DNA of 64,000 nucleotides from Cucumis sativus (GCF_000004075.3 NC_026660.2:10540001-10604000); one strand, 5' to 3'. Counted from the stretch's first letter, positions 40,879 to 53,166 are shown. The notes: generated by a model from the sequence alone, not told the origin. Program-made: numbers and translations.

Positions 40879-40886
40879 ACACGTGT
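40879..40886. promoter_or_regulatory. G-box-like motif upstream of AXS
   Basis: The perfect palindrome ACACGTGT, with a CACGTG core, lies about 260 bases before the AXS start codon. That is a plausible distance for a bZIP or bHLH site. Function is inferred from the motif only. Confidence 0.35.
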
Positions 40887-41145
40887 CTACTCTCATATAG
40901 CGAGTACCAAAAATTTCATACTCCTCGGTAGAACGGTGGCATTTTCACACACTCGCCTTCCCTCCGCCTTTTCTCTCGCTCTCTGGTTCCCACTCCTTCA
41001 ATCTCAATAAATACGCTCAGCCTCTCAATTCTCCTCCACAACCCATTTCCCCATTTTCCCATTTCTTCAAGCTTTTTTCCTCTTTCTTCTCACAAGCTCA
41101 ACGCGGGATTTTCACTTTTGATCTGCAGAGTACGAAAAAGCAACA

Positions 41146-43769
41146 ATGGCGTCCGGTAACAGAGTAGATCTAAGCGGTAACCCCGTTAAGCCAATCACCA
41201 TTTGCATGATTGGTGCTGGTGGGTTCATTGGTTCTCACCTTTGTGAGAAGCTTATGGCTGAAACCCCTCATAAGGTGCTTGCTCTTGATGTTTATAATGA
41301 CAAGATTAAGCACCTTCTTGAGCCTGATACGCTCCCTTGGGCCGATCGTATTCAGTTTCACCGTCTCAATATCAAGAATGATTCCAGGCTTGAGAGCCTC
41401 ATCCGAATGGCAGATCTGGTTCGACTTCTGTGATTCCTTCTTTATTTGTTACTTGTTTTTCTGAGTTCTTGAAAGAATTGTTGAATTTTTGTTCTGGGTT
41501 GTTTGAAGAATTGATCCTTCTTTGGGTGTACTGTGGGTTCTGAGCCATGCTCATTCTTAGTTCTTATGGGTCTTTTATTATTTCTTTTATTTTTATCTTC
41601 GTGTTTCGTGATTGGAATTTTGCTTGCGTGAGGTAGACGATAAATCTTGCTGCGATCTGTACTCCGGCGGACTACAATACGCGACCCCTTGATACCATCT
41701 ACAGCAATTTTATCGACGCAATTCCTGTGGTATGTATGCAAATTCCTCTTTCTTTCTGATTCTCGTTTCTTGATGTTTTGATTTGAGTGTGCGTGCGTGC
41801 GCGCGCGCGTGTGTGCGTGTTTGTGTTCTCAATTCAATAGACTTGGTCATCGTTGAAGATTGATGATTTGATGTGCTTTATTTTCATAGGTGAAATACTG
41901 TTCTGGCAACAGCAAGCGTCTGATTCACTTTTCAACTTGCGAAGTATATGGTAAGACAATTGGAAGCTTTCTTCCAAAAGATAGCCCTCTTCGTCAGGTA
42001 AGCCATCTCTTTCTGCTTTCTTTTTTCTCTCTCTCATTATGAAATCTCTTCGATCCATAATAATTTGCCTCACTGTTTCAATGAAAACGCAATGTCCTGG
42101 ATCTTGCAGAGTCTTTAGGCAACTTTCTTTGAATGTCCACGAACGATGTTTTTAGAAACTGCATGTTGTTTTTCTTTATGTTGCAGTAAGAAAACTGGCA
42201 GATCTTGAAATTAATAATTACACTCAAAATATCGTGGTTTGCATGCCGATTTGGACGTTTGTGTGCCTTGATCCGTCATTTGGCCTTGCTCTTTGGCTGA
42301 AGTGCAGATTAAGAACGACAATTCTATTTGTTGGTTTTGCAATGAAACTATTTGCCAATTTGAATTAATTTTCTGATTTGAAATGTGAGACTTAATGTTT
42401 GGTGGCACCAAGGATTTTATTCGTTTGCTTGGTTCGAACTAGCTGTAATCTTCAACAGAGTTCAGAACTTTATATTATTCAAGTGTTGTATGCCATCTTT
42501 TGTTCCACGAACCTTTATCTGTATAAAAGTTAAAAGATGACTGTGATTTCTATTCTTGTCGAATCCTCATACAATAGACTAATTGATGATAATAACCTGA
42601 ATATTGTATTGTCATTTGTTATGATAGGATCCATCATATTATGTTTTGAGTGAGGATACTTCTCCTTGCATCTTTGGTTCCATTGAGAAGCAAAGATGGT
42701 CCTATGCATGTGCGAAACAATTGATCGAAAGGCTGATTTATGGTTAGTTTTCTTAATTATTTACTGTCTGGCTTTATAGGAATCAGTACTTAGAAATTGC
42801 AGCTCTTAGCTTTTGTGCTTTCTTCTTGTTTTTCACAGCTGAGGGTGCGGAAAATGGACTGGATTTTACGATTGTAAGACCCTTTAACTGGATCGGACCA
42901 AGGATGGACTTCATTCCTGGCATTGATGGCCCAAGTGAGGGTGTTCCAAGAGTTCTTGCTTGCTTTAGCAATGTATGTTCTGTTGGTTTCCTGCTTTGAC
43001 TTTTAGTTCTCTTTGTGGCCCTTGCTTTTATGAATGACTCTTTTGATTTTCTGATTTTGCAGAATCTCCTGCGCCGTGAGCCACTGAAGCTTGTGGATGG
43101 TGGTCAATCCCAAAGAACTTTTGTATACATCAAAGATGCGATCGAAGCAGTTCTTTTGATGATTGTACGATATTCCTCTGCTTTTCTTTTATCTCGAACC
43201 CAAAGTTCGCATGCAGTATACATATCTGAGCTGTGTATATTGTTTGTTCAGGAAAACCCATCGAGGTCAAATGGCCAAATCTTCAATGTGGGCAACCCCA
43301 ACAATGAAGTAACAGTGAAGCAGCTCGCTGAAATGATGACTGAGGTAGGAGTGAATTGCGGTTGGTTTGATTCTTTATTGTTCTTGTGCTTTTGTTAGAT
43401 GAAGTTAAAGTTATTTTCTGGAGTCCTGCAGGTTTATGCAAAGGTAAGCGGGGAACCTTCGCTCCAGACACCAACCATTGATATAAGCTCTGAAGAATTC
43501 TACGGTGTCGGTTATGATGACAGTGACAAGAGAATTCCTGATATGACCATCATCAACAGGCAACTTGGTACAATGCTATGTCTCATTTCCTTTCATATTT
43601 TCCTTCAATTAAGATTATTAGCGACTTCAATTGAACTACACAATTTTGTTCAGGTTGGAACCCAAAGACGTCGCTCTGGGACCTGCTGGAATCAACTCTG
43701 ACCTATCAACATCGAACATACGCGGAGGCCATCAAGCAGGCAACAGCAAAACCAGCTGCATCCAGCTAG
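41146..43769 (+). CDS. AXS: UDP-apiose/UDP-xylose synthase
   Basis: A cytosolic NAD-dependent enzyme of the extended short-chain dehydrogenase family. It converts UDP-glucuronate to UDP-apiose and UDP-xylose, precursors for rhamnogalacturonan II, apiogalacturonan and apiosides. Nine exons (41146-41418, 41637-41729, 41890-41997, 42628-42742, 42839-42972, 43063-43164, 43252-43344, 43432-43567, 43654-43769) are all GT-AG and in frame. They give 389 residues, which is the known AXS length. The NAD-binding loop GAGGFIG is at 23-29, a Cys at 99 (AAICTPADY), another at 139 (STCEVYG), and the catalytic pair Tyr184/Lys188 in SYACAK. The cysteines and Tyr/Lys correspond, within one residue, to those described as catalytic in Arabidopsis AXS1. 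RTFVYIKDA and GWNPKTSL are typical C-terminal blocks. The leader is a long CT-rich stretch. No defects are visible. Confidence 0.97.
41787..41825. repeat. Alternating purine-pyrimidine (GT/GC)n tract in AXS intron 2
   Basis: GTGTGCGTGCGTGCGCGCGC continues as GTGTGTGCGTGTTTGTGT, which is about 35 bases of almost strict purine-pyrimidine alternation. It is a length-variable microsatellite and a potential Z-DNA former. Confidence 0.85.
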
Positions 43770-43899
43770 AGAATATGACGCTCTTCTCTATTTGGTCATT
43801 TTTTTCCTTCTTTTCTTCTCAGACTCTTTACAGGAGTTTTATTTGTAATATGTGGCTGTGTCCAAGCTTTTTCTCCAATTCTTTTCTGAGATTATAACT

Positions 43900-45230
43900 A
43901 TATGTCGACGATGGATGAAGTCCCACATTAGTAACATTTTTTTTTTCTCTTCTTGATTTTGAAATGTGTTAGTTGGGGATAGGTAATATGTGTAGCCCTG
44001 TTGGGGAAGAACTTTGTTGTTATATGTAAAATGATTGAATATCAAGCTTGGACTACAAGTAAGGGAAGAATACAAGTAATCCACTACTTTTGTGTCTGTC
44101 TTTGCCTTGTCTAATTTAATTCTAACACTCCCAAAACTTACATCTAATTGAGTTGAGTTCAATTAATCTCAACCAATCTCACCTCAAATTGTATAATACC
44201 AGCTAAATATAAAATTGAAATTGACATTGACATTATATTAAATTAAAAATAAGAACAAAAATTTTAGGAATCAAAACTTTTCAAAATTTCAGACGAAGAA
44301 TTTAAAGTAAAAACGTGAACATGTTTAATTTAATGCATAAAAATAAGGTTAAAGTACAAAAGAAAAATTTGTACTTATTATTATTAATACTATTATTCAA
44401 AAAGAGTCATTATTACTCATCTTTTGAAAGGAGAGATTTCATTAAAAAAAGATTAAAAGAGGGGAAATAAGCCCCAAATTAGCAGCAAAAGTAAGACCTT
44501 GGCAAACAGCTTGAAGAAGCCAAACTGATAAACAGTTTCAATTGTTTTCGAATTAGCAGCATGTTGTTTAATTAGTATTTGATGTAATTATATTAGAGAT
44601 TATGATGAAGTATAAAAGGGTAACATAAATTGTTTTCGAAGTTGTTTGCTTCTTAGTAACAAAAGTCCAAATTGAAAAGCTTTAAATTATATTCCAATAC
44701 CCGAATCTTATTCTTAAAACCCTCAAAATAGTCAAGCCACACCAACAACGTTGTAGATTTTTCAAAACGAATTAAATAAATAATTATGACAAAATTTGGA
44801 ATATTAATAGGAATATATATGAAATTTTCCTATACTTAGTGAATATTTTCCTTCATTTTGCTATTTTAAAAATGTTAAAAGAAAAAATTACACCAACACA
44901 TGTCACTGCTTATTTGTTTGTTAAAAAATATATTTTATATTTGGATTCTCGTGTTTGAAGTCCTAAATTTCATTTTTTAGAACATGTACTGAAGTATCAA
45001 ACTACTCACTTTCAAATTGATAAACACAAACATTATGTCAGTTGAATTAAACGTATCTTGAAATATGAGATCAATATGTTGAAGTTAGAAAATTTATATT
45101 TATGATTTAAAATTGTAAGATGTATGTGTGTAAATAAATGTGCAAAATATTGGTAGACCTGTGCTTAACCTTTTTTACACTTGAAAACAATTGGTTATTT
45201 AAAAAATGTAATTATTTATGTTATAATTAC
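43900..45230. other. Intergenic region between AXS and tRNA-Ser
   Basis: The first part is probably the AXS 3' untranslated region (a TTTTTTTTTCTCTTCTTG run near 43940). The rest is AT-rich with no recognisable gene or element. Confidence 0.5.
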
Positions 45231-45233
45231 ATT

Positions 45234-45254
45234 ATATAAGTGCTTATATCTCAA
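45234..45254 (+). promoter_or_regulatory. Upstream TATA-like and CAA motifs of the tRNA-Ser gene
   Basis: TATATA at 45233-45238 and CAA at 45252-45254 lie about 27 and 8 bases before the tRNA. This is the arrangement known to support pol III initiation on plant nuclear tRNA genes. Confidence 0.6.
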
Positions 45255-45259
45255 CTGAT

Positions 45260-45341
45260 GTCGCTTTGGCCGAGTGGTTAAGGCGTGTGCCTGCTAAGTA
45301 CATGGGGTTTCCCCGCGAGAGTTCGAATCTCTCAGGCGACG
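45260..45341 (+). tRNA. trnS-GCT: tRNA-Ser (anticodon GCT)
   Basis: The 82-base sequence folds as a class II tRNA. The acceptor GTCGCTT pairs with AGGCGAC with one G-T wobble. The D arm contains GGCCGAGTGGTTAAGGC (box A), and the anticodon stem TGTGC pairs with GTACA around the loop CTGCTAA (GCT at 45293-45295). The long variable arm is GGGG-TTT-CCCC, and GAGAGTTCGAATCTCTC forms the T arm and box B. It reads AGC and AGU codons. T runs at 45346-45350 and 45355 onward can terminate pol III. It lies only 245 bases before the RER4 start codon on the same strand. Confidence 0.97.
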
Positions 45342-45362
45342 TTTATTTTTCTAATTTTTTCA
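45342..45362 (+). terminator. Pol III terminator T runs after tRNA-Ser
   Basis: TTTATTTTTCTAATTTTTTC directly follows the mature tRNA end. Runs of five and six T are sufficient for pol III release. Confidence 0.7.
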
Positions 45363-45379
45363 AAAGAAGAAGAAAAGTT

Positions 45380-45385
<6 letters not shown>

Positions 45386-45410
<25 letters not shown>
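45386..45410 (+). repeat. Poly-T tract (25 T)
   Basis: Uninterrupted T run between the tRNA and the RER4 coding start, inside the probable promoter or leader of RER4; likely length-variable. Confidence 0.9.
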
Positions 45411-45586
45411 CATTTTCTTCTCTTCTTATTTTCTGTTTCATATTGGCCAATTCCTTCCCTCGCTGTTCTTGCGTCTCCTTCAACGAAATCTCTCAAATCA
45501 CATTTTAGGTATTTTGTTTCTCATCGTTTTTCTTACACATTTTACTTCTACAATCTGCCATTGTTGCAAAGCAAGCTTCCATTACT

Positions 45587-48500
45587 ATGTCTGTTACCTC
45601 TTCCAGCTTCAATCTCTTCCGTTCCACTGTTTCTTCCAACCCAGATGCCTTCCTTTCGAATCTCGAAGTTAGAGCTTCGGGTTGCTTTAAATGGCCTTGT
45701 TCTGAACCCAAGGGATCCTTCAAGCTTGTTGCTCGTCATCATTCATCGAATGTGAACTTCCGTACTCGACTTAATTGTATTTCGTCCGAGGCGGCGGCGG
45801 CGGCGGCGGCTGAGACCACCGTGGCACCGGGGGATTCTAAGGTTGTTGATGATTTTGATTCTGAATCTCGGATTGATGGGGATGGTGGCGTTGGAGGAGG
45901 TGGAAACGCGTTTGGTGGCGGCGGTGGGGGAGATGGAAACGGTGATGGGGAGGATGAGAAGGAGTTTGGGCCGCTTTTGAAATTTGACGACGTGATCAAG
46001 GAAGCTGACGCTCGGGGCGTGAGGCTTCCTATGGATATGCTTGAGGCTGCTAAGGCAACAGGGATTCGGGAAGTTTTTCTTCATCGTTACTTGGACTTGC
46101 AGGTATGTTTCATTCCTCATGTTTATGAAAGTGAATGAACCGATCATATCATGCATGGCACTTGAGATTATTTTGGGTTTGTGATTGACGGCTGAGGAAG
46201 TGTTGAAAGAATACTGTTCCTTGGCTCTTATGCTTTGATAACGTTTGCTGTTTTGAGGAGGCAACATCATGAGAAGTTTTTGAAGCATTTACCTCTTTTT
46301 TTCTTCGTTTGAAATAAACATTAGGAAACGAAACTTTCTTCAATATGTGAAATCTTCCCAATATGATTGAACAAATCTTGATTTAACTGCTCTGTCATTA
46401 TGATTCTCCTTTTAACTCAGTTTTGTTTCCATTTCTATATAAGAGTCCTTTGCCCCTTCGTTCTTTGGAAATTTATGGTGTATGGTTGCTTCTTCACTTG
46501 AGTATAAAGATAGTTTTTTTCCCTGAATTTGAAAATTTTAAGTTCTAATATGTAATATAATCAATTTTCTTTTGGTATTTTACAGGGTTCGGGTTGGTTG
46601 TTAGGCTTCTTGATGAACTCCTGCTCCATGTTTCGTGACCGAATGCTAGCAGATCCATCTTTTCTTTTTAAAGTCGGAACAGAGGTTTGTTTTGGTGTTT
46701 TTCAAATATAATATAACCTATTGATCCCTAGTTTGCGCCATAGTTTTGCATTGTTGGCTAATGTGATAATTGTCTTCTGTACTTGGTTATGGGTGGCAGT
46801 ACTTTTTTCTATGAGAAATCATATAATTGACATTTAAATTCAGGATTTTAGTTCCTTGGTTGTATGCTCTAACTGATACTTTTCCTTGGTGGTGCTCTTT
46901 ATTCAACTCAGTTGATTGGATGATTAACTGTAAAATACAATTTCTGATTAATGGACTTAATGAGCTTTGTGGATGCAGATAGTAATAGATTCATGTTGTG
47001 CTACATTCGCTGAAGTTCAGAAAAGAGGAGAGAATTTCTGGGCAGAATTTGAGTTGTTTGCTGCTGATCTATTGGTTGGTATTGTGGTGGATGTTGCTTT
47101 GGTCGGTATGTTAGCACCATATGCTCGTATAGGACAGCGGCCTGTCTCAAGTGGTTTATTGGGACAGATGCAACATGCTTATTCTTCTCTTCCTAGCAGG
47201 TTAACATCACACGAAACCTTTCCTATTGAAATTCAGTACGCTTATAAGACTTGTAGTTCTTTGCGTTACCTTCTTTTATATTTTATTTACTTCTTGCTGC
47301 TGGATCCTTAACAAAGTTTCCAACTTTGTTGAATATCCATTTTTTCTCTTAAAGATGACATGATGTTCTCAAAACATTGGACGTAAAATCAGATTCCCAA
47401 AATTTTGCCTCAATTTTCTGACTATTCCCTGTTTTCTTTGGATTTAGAATTTCCACGCTCCACATTGTCATCAATCATTACTTGTTATTTTTTTGCTCCT
47501 GCAGTGTTTTTGAAGCTGAAAGGCCGGGGTGTAAATTCACCGTGAAACAGCGAATTGCATCATATTTCTATAAGGTACTGATTTCAAAATTTTCCGACCA
47601 ATGCTTAAACTGCAATTTACTTTCCTGTCCTTGTTTTGGAACTAAGTTTTTAAGACTTACGTTTGTTTTGTCTTGCTGCTGATTATATACATACACATAT
47701 GTTTGTATGTATGTATATATTTGGGTTTTATATAACTTGTTTACGTTTGTGCCTTTTGGTCCAGGGTGTCTTGTATGGCTCAGTGGGATTTGGATGCGGT
47801 CTCGTTGGCCAGGGAATTGCTAATTTGATTATGAATGCAAAACGGTATGCCTGTTTAAGCATACCTTACATTTCTTGTTTTATTAGATGTCTGATGTTTT
47901 GTTTTCTGATATTTTTATTGTACCATAATATGGTTTACCTTTAAGAAGTTCACCTGAATGTGTTGGTCAACTCTTGAACTTTGATTTGTTCTTTCACTGA
48001 TTAGCGTTTTTTAGTTCATGTGCCACTGTCACAGTCCATTTCTCATCTATCGAATGATTTGGAGAAGTCAAATTTCTCACATTCTCTTAAAAGGGAAAAA
48101 TATAATGTGGCATTCCAAAATCTTGTTTCTGCTTTGAATTGTCACAAAAAGATGCATCTCTGTGCATATTTTGGCCAGAGCTTTGTTTTATAGCAGACCT
48201 AAAATTTCAATGTCTTGTATTGCAAGTCATTTGATATTGTAATTTCTCTGATATAACTGTTAGCTATTGCTTTGTGATATTGTAGATTTTTTGTATGTAT
48301 ACAGCTTTTAAAAATTAAGTATTATTTATTTCTAGTTTGTTGAAATTGTATTTTTCTGTCACTTCTTTATTTGTCCCTCAATCTTGTTTAATTTTTTGCA
48401 AAAATGACTTCTTGTCTGTTTGCATATGTTATTGCATATGAAAGGACCTCAAAACTATCATATCATCTGTCTTCTCAAGGTTGTTGATGAACAGATATCA

Positions 48501-49512
48501 TTGTTTGAAATAATTGATTATGAATCATGATACCCATAAAAAGTTAAATTCATTCATCTGTTACGTAAATGCCATATACATAAGACGACTATTAAATCTC
48601 TATCTAGAACCTCATCTTTGGAACTGTATTTCATAATCCAGGTGCATAAAGAAATCAGATGAGGATGTGCCCGTGCCTCCTCTTATTCAGAGTGCTGCTC
48701 TCTGGGGTACATCTTACCTGCTTCTTTAATCCTTTCTATTTTTCTTTACTAATCTGTTTGTGAATGAGCAAAAGAATCTTGTTTTTCTGAATAAATCTGA
48801 AGCGTAATACATCGCATCATTAATTCTTTCTTTGGTTAAACTAAATTATGATCCTTAATACTTTAGGTTGGTCTACAAGTCATTTATTTATTAGGATTTT
48901 ACTTGACCATTCATTTTATTTTGGTTTAACATAATTTTGATCAAGTTTCCACCTGGAACCAATATCAATTTCTTCCTGGAAAGAGAACCAAAAGCACAAT
49001 ATTTCTTGTTTTTATCCATATGTTCGCTAACCTGTTTTGAAGATATGTTTATTTCTCATGTATTTGTATAAAATACTGCCCTTAATTTAACGAGAGCGAA
49101 AATACACATACAAGGAAATATGCTAATGTTGATAAGAGAAAAAGGAAACAAATATACAGAGAAAGGAAATACATTAAAAGGGAGAAAAAAACCTAATGAA
49201 CCTAAAGGGAGAATATCTTTCTTTATTCAACAGTTCGATTTTCACATCAACTACAACGTGAAGACTACTTTTATGTATATTAATGTCACTCTTAAGTCCT
49301 CTCTTTACTCTCATTCAGGTGTCTTCCTTGCGGTATCTTCCAACACTCGTTATCAAATTGTGAACGCACTTGAGCAGATCGTCGAAGCGTCGCCTTTGGG
49401 AAAGAAAATTCCACCGGTGGCAATGGCTTTTACAGTTGGTGTGAGGTTTGCCAACAACATTTATGGTGGTATGCAGTTTGTGGATTGGGCAAGATGGAGT
49501 GGGGTTCAATAA
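45587..49512 (+). CDS. RER4: RETICULATA-RELATED chloroplast membrane protein (RER4-like, DUF3411)
   Basis: Plant-specific protein of the plastid envelope. Family mutants in Arabidopsis show altered leaf reticulation and mesophyll development; the biochemical role is not known. Exons 45587-46102, 46586-46684, 46979-47199, 47505-47574, 47765-47844, 48642-48706 and 49319-49512 are GT-AG, in frame, and give 414 residues. Residues 1 to about 62 are Ser/Arg-rich and poor in acidic residues, as in a transit peptide. Then come an Ala run (69-75), a Gly/Asp-rich linker (98-121) and the DUF3411 domain from about 127. Its blocks include VIDSCCATFAEVQKRG, DLLVGIVVDVALVGMLAPYA, SVFEAERPGC, GSVGFGCGLVGQGIANLIM and the C-terminal VRFANNIYGGMQFVDWAR. 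Three or four hydrophobic spans are visible. The domain blocks match Arabidopsis RER4 better than RER3 by memory; paralogue assignment is moderately certain. Confidence 0.94.
45789..45810 (+). repeat. GCG trinucleotide run coding poly-Ala in RER4 exon 1
   Basis: GAGGCGGCGGCGGCGGCGGC codes the Ala run after the transit peptide. A Gly-rich GGT/GGC stretch follows about 90 bases later. Both are likely polymorphic in length. Confidence 0.85.
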
Positions 49513-51339
49513 ATTTAACATGCTGCATTATTCAGCCTTAATCGTAAAGGAAAAAAGGTCCCTTGGTTTGGCTCTCAATAGTTGTAGCTTGATCTATTTA
49601 AGCTTTAGGTTTAGGAACTCGAATCCCTTTTAGGGCAGTCTTAGAGCGAATAGGATGTCAATTTTTCCTATGAGTATCCTTTGATAGTACTTAGGAGTTG
49701 GTAGGATCCCCATGGCTTTATTTATCGGATAATTTAAATGCATGGAAATTTTGCAATACAGCCCAGTCATGGTGGAGCTGGCAAATTCACTTGGTTGGAA
49801 CTTTTTATTTTCCTCTCTTTTCCTTCTCAATTGGGAGTTAATAATCTATTGTGAAGAGAGAGATTAAAGTTAGATAATCTTTCTCTAATTAGATTTCATT
49901 AGAGAGACTTTGGCATGAAGAATCTCTCCAGGTCGGTGTAAAATACATCTTTATTATTTTACTATCAGTATTTTAATATACTAAGCCATGTTTTCTTTTT
50001 GCTATTGTTTTGGAGTCCGACCATTAGAAGAAGATAAGGGTGATAATTGGGGGATGGATATGTAGTCTTCATTTCTTAGTATTTCTTTCTACAACCTTGA
50101 AATCGGAAGGCAACCAAAAAATTGGCAGGGTTGAGGAATGGACATTCTTATCAATTACCATCTTCATAAAATCATAACTCGCCAACATGCTGGCCCCATT
50201 CCTGCTGGCAGTGGCCTCAATTTCCAATCATTAGTTTTGACCTATATTTGAATCCCTTTCATAGCTAGTGATCAAAAGAACATGCTGCCTCATCGGGTGT
50301 ACGGACGGTGGTCTTCGTCCGTTTATGGCTAATTTCGGAACATGATGTGTTGGAAAGTGTGGACTTGTAAACTTCAATTTGCAATATGCTCTGTGTTGAT
50401 CATCGATGGTGATGAATATGATACTTATGAGATTTTGAGGAAAAAAATATCGTTTATATCTCTAAACTAACTTATGGTCTCCAAAGGGTGTTTGAGCCAA
50501 ACAAGGGTGGGAGATTAGATAGTTGAAAAGTCTCGAATTGTGAACTCTAGTTAAGGAGTTTGTGATACTTGGAGCAATTGTTTGCTTGTTCGTTATTTTT
50601 AAATGACATTTTCAAAATTAAACCTCATTGCGGTAAGAAAAGACATTAATTTTATGTTTTTCCAAAAATTGACTTCCCACATTTACAAATTTTCTTGGGG
50701 GGCTCCCAACTAAAGTTCCTGCACTAAATACTCTTAGTAGTTTACAACTATTTTGATTAAATTTTATTTCAAAATAATTTAATGTTGTCAAAAACTATGA
50801 TATAATTCTTTAGTTTTTAAATAAATGGGTGAAAAATAAATGTTAGAAAATTAATTCGGCCAAATGGTTAATATCTAATAGATTATACCGTATTAAGTTA
50901 ATTCTTGCACTTAAGAATATGTGTAGAAATTAATTAATGGAATTCTCACAAGAGACCTTCATTGTTTTTATTAAATTCTATTGGTATAATGATCGATTCT
51001 TCCAAGTTTTTCATGGACAACATATTTTAAAGTTCATAAATCTCAAAAAGAGTGTAATGAATATTATCAACATCCAATTATATTCTATACGAAAGAGTTA
51101 TACTTAGAATCGTTGTACAAATAAACGCATTTTGTAGTTCTTAGAGAAAAATATTATTATGATTTCTGTGCACTTCAAGACTTTAAATTTGAGTTTTTGC
51201 ATCTTCAACTACCTAATTTAATCAAGTGCACTTCGAGTAAATTTTATGTTCAATATCTATGGTTACGTTATGGTTGATTTCCAATTAAAAAAATCGAATA
51301 TTGGGTTTTTCACTCCTAAAAAAGTCGAATAGATATTTT

Positions 51340-51480
51340 TAATGACAAAATTATTGAAAATATTTATAAATACGACAAAATATCAATGATACATTTTAAT
51401 AGATGTCTTTCAATATCATTCTTAGACATTGTCATTTTTCTATATTTATAAATAGTTCATTTTACTGTATTTAAAAATAA
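51340..51480. repeat. Decayed family A foldback relic
   Basis: ATATTTATAAATACGACAAAA on the left and TCTATATTTATAAATAG on the right flank ATCAATGATAC-like central sequence. Only the layout is preserved. Confidence 0.3.
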
Positions 51481-52394
51481 CATAAACAAAATTTTAGAAA
51501 GTAATTTTTGTACGGTGTTTTTCTCTTTTGTGATAGGTTAATTTGTTGATAAAAATTATGTAATAAAACTGCAATTTAACATTAAAAAACATGAACTTAG
51601 TTTCAAAAACATGAACTGTGAATATTTTACAATTTAGATGTGAACAGCTTTGTCAACACATCAACACAAAAAGTTAAACAATATATGACATTTGCATTGC
51701 AACAACACTTAAATTTATATATATAAGTAGACAAAATTTAATACATGATGAAACTAAAAAAAATGGAAGAAAAACAATTTTTAATTTGCTTGAACCATTT
51801 TGTCAAGTTTTATATTTTATAGGATTTTCCATGTAATTAATAATATACATTAACATTCATACATTAAAAGTGAATATTTAATACAAAGTTGGTTAAAGAT
51901 TTAAAACTTACGTACCAAATTGAATATAACTCAAATTTTAAAGTAAAATCATAATGTTTTAAAACTTATAAATTAAGCTTAAACTAAAACAAATTGATAA
52001 ATGAAATCTTATTTGGTAATTATTTTGTTATGTTTTTGCTTTTTAAAATTAAGCTTATACACACTCTGTTTACCTCCAACCTTTTTCTGTTGTTAAAAAA
52101 TCAAGTGAGAATTTGAAAATGAGAAAGACAGTTTCTAAAAAGTTGTGTTTTTTTCTTTTTTACAAAAAAATAAAATTCAATCACTCTGTTTAAGAAATAT
52201 GTAAGTTGTTGTAAGATATGGAAAGAAAATAAACTTTGTTTTTAAAAAACAGCAATAAAGGATGAAACAATTACCAAAGGAAAAACTAAACATACAACAT
52301 TTTTGAAATTTAGAGACCAATTAGAAATAGATATATAATTTTCTTTTTTTACTATTTTCAAACATAGCAAAATGAACCAAAATACAACTCCGTG

Positions 52395-52512
52395 ACAAGT
52401 TCAATCTATGGTGGTCACCTATTTAGAAGTTAATTTTTTATAAATTTTCTTAACACCCAAATGTTGTAGAGTCAGATGATTTGTTCTGTGACATTAATCA
52501 AGGTGAATTACA
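52395..52512 (+). mobile_element. Au-like SINE fragment (sense)
   Basis: TATGGTGGTCACCTATTTAG, then ACACCCAAATGTTGTAGAGTC, then ATTAATCAAGGTG reproduce the body of the plant Au SINE family (box B side, conserved middle, ATTAGTCGAGGTG end). The tRNA-like 5' head is largely lost, so this is an old truncated copy. Family identification rests on memory of the consensus. Confidence 0.65.
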
Positions 52513-52839
52513 ATCGATTAAGATAAAATTAATATTTATTTTATTGTGATAAATACAATAATCTAACTTAATAGCGAGGTAAATTGTGATATTTTACCAT
52601 AGGTGTAAATATTTTTTTTAGTTGATCGTACAATCGGAAAAGAGGAGGAAAAAGAAAGGTAGAAAGAGAAAAGGGAGTTTAATTTTGTTAGTTTAAACAG
52701 TAAATACGGTTTAAACAAAAAAATAATCCAGCGATTGGGAATTCAAAAAGTGCTAACAAGGGAAGAAAGAAATGAATTAATAAATAAAAGAAACAAAATT
52801 TGATGAGGGGATCATTTCTGGTTGAAATTTCAGGCTTTA

Positions 52840-53166
52840 ATGGAGGTAAAATAAAAGTCGTCTCTGCTGCCTCCCACTTTCCCGTCCACCGTTTTCCCAA
52901 TTTCTTTCTTCACTCCATCGATTTCATCATCTTCATCTCTCCATCTATACGTTTCTTTGTTTCTCTCTCCCTCTCTCTTCCTTCTCCATCAATCAAACCA
53001 TCCATATTTGAATTCTCTCTCCTTTCTATTCTTCCAACTTTGAATTGGAGTTCATCTTATTTCCAGTAGCTCTGCTCCTTGCTTCCGTCAGATCCGCTGG
53101 TGGAGTGCGGGGATCTAGGATAGGGAACTCTATAGATTGTGTGTTTCCGGCTGGATCTAACCGGAG
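52840..53166 (+). promoter_or_regulatory. Probable 5' leader of alpha-adaptin
   Basis: The stretch is rich in pyrimidine and in CTCTCTCCC-type runs. It ends with a G+C-richer segment directly before the ATG. An 89-codon frame at 52800-53069 overlaps it but has no recognisable protein character. Confidence 0.4.

Larger units (their letters stand above)
49513..53000. other. Intergenic region between RER4 and alpha-adaptin
   Basis: The first few hundred bases are probably the RER4 3' untranslated region. After about 50700 the DNA is AT-rich and contains a decayed foldback relic (51340-51480) and an Au-like SINE fragment (52395-52512). No gene is supported. Confidence 0.55.

Noticed and set aside
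45285..45755. 156-codon frame starting inside tRNA-Ser
   Set aside because: It overlaps the tRNA, the poly-T tract (giving poly-Phe) and RER4 exon 1 in another frame. The RER4 frame has a transit peptide and conserved domain.
45739..46288. Antisense frames of 86 and 181 codons over RER4 exon 1
   Set aside because: Shadow frames produced by the GC-rich Ala/Gly repeats on the sense strand.
52800..53069. 89-codon open frame directly before the alpha-adaptin start codon
   Set aside because: Composition is that of a CT-rich plant 5' leader (long Ser/Pro/Phe/Leu runs), it resembles no family, and it is best explained as untranslated sequence. At most part of it is an upstream frame.
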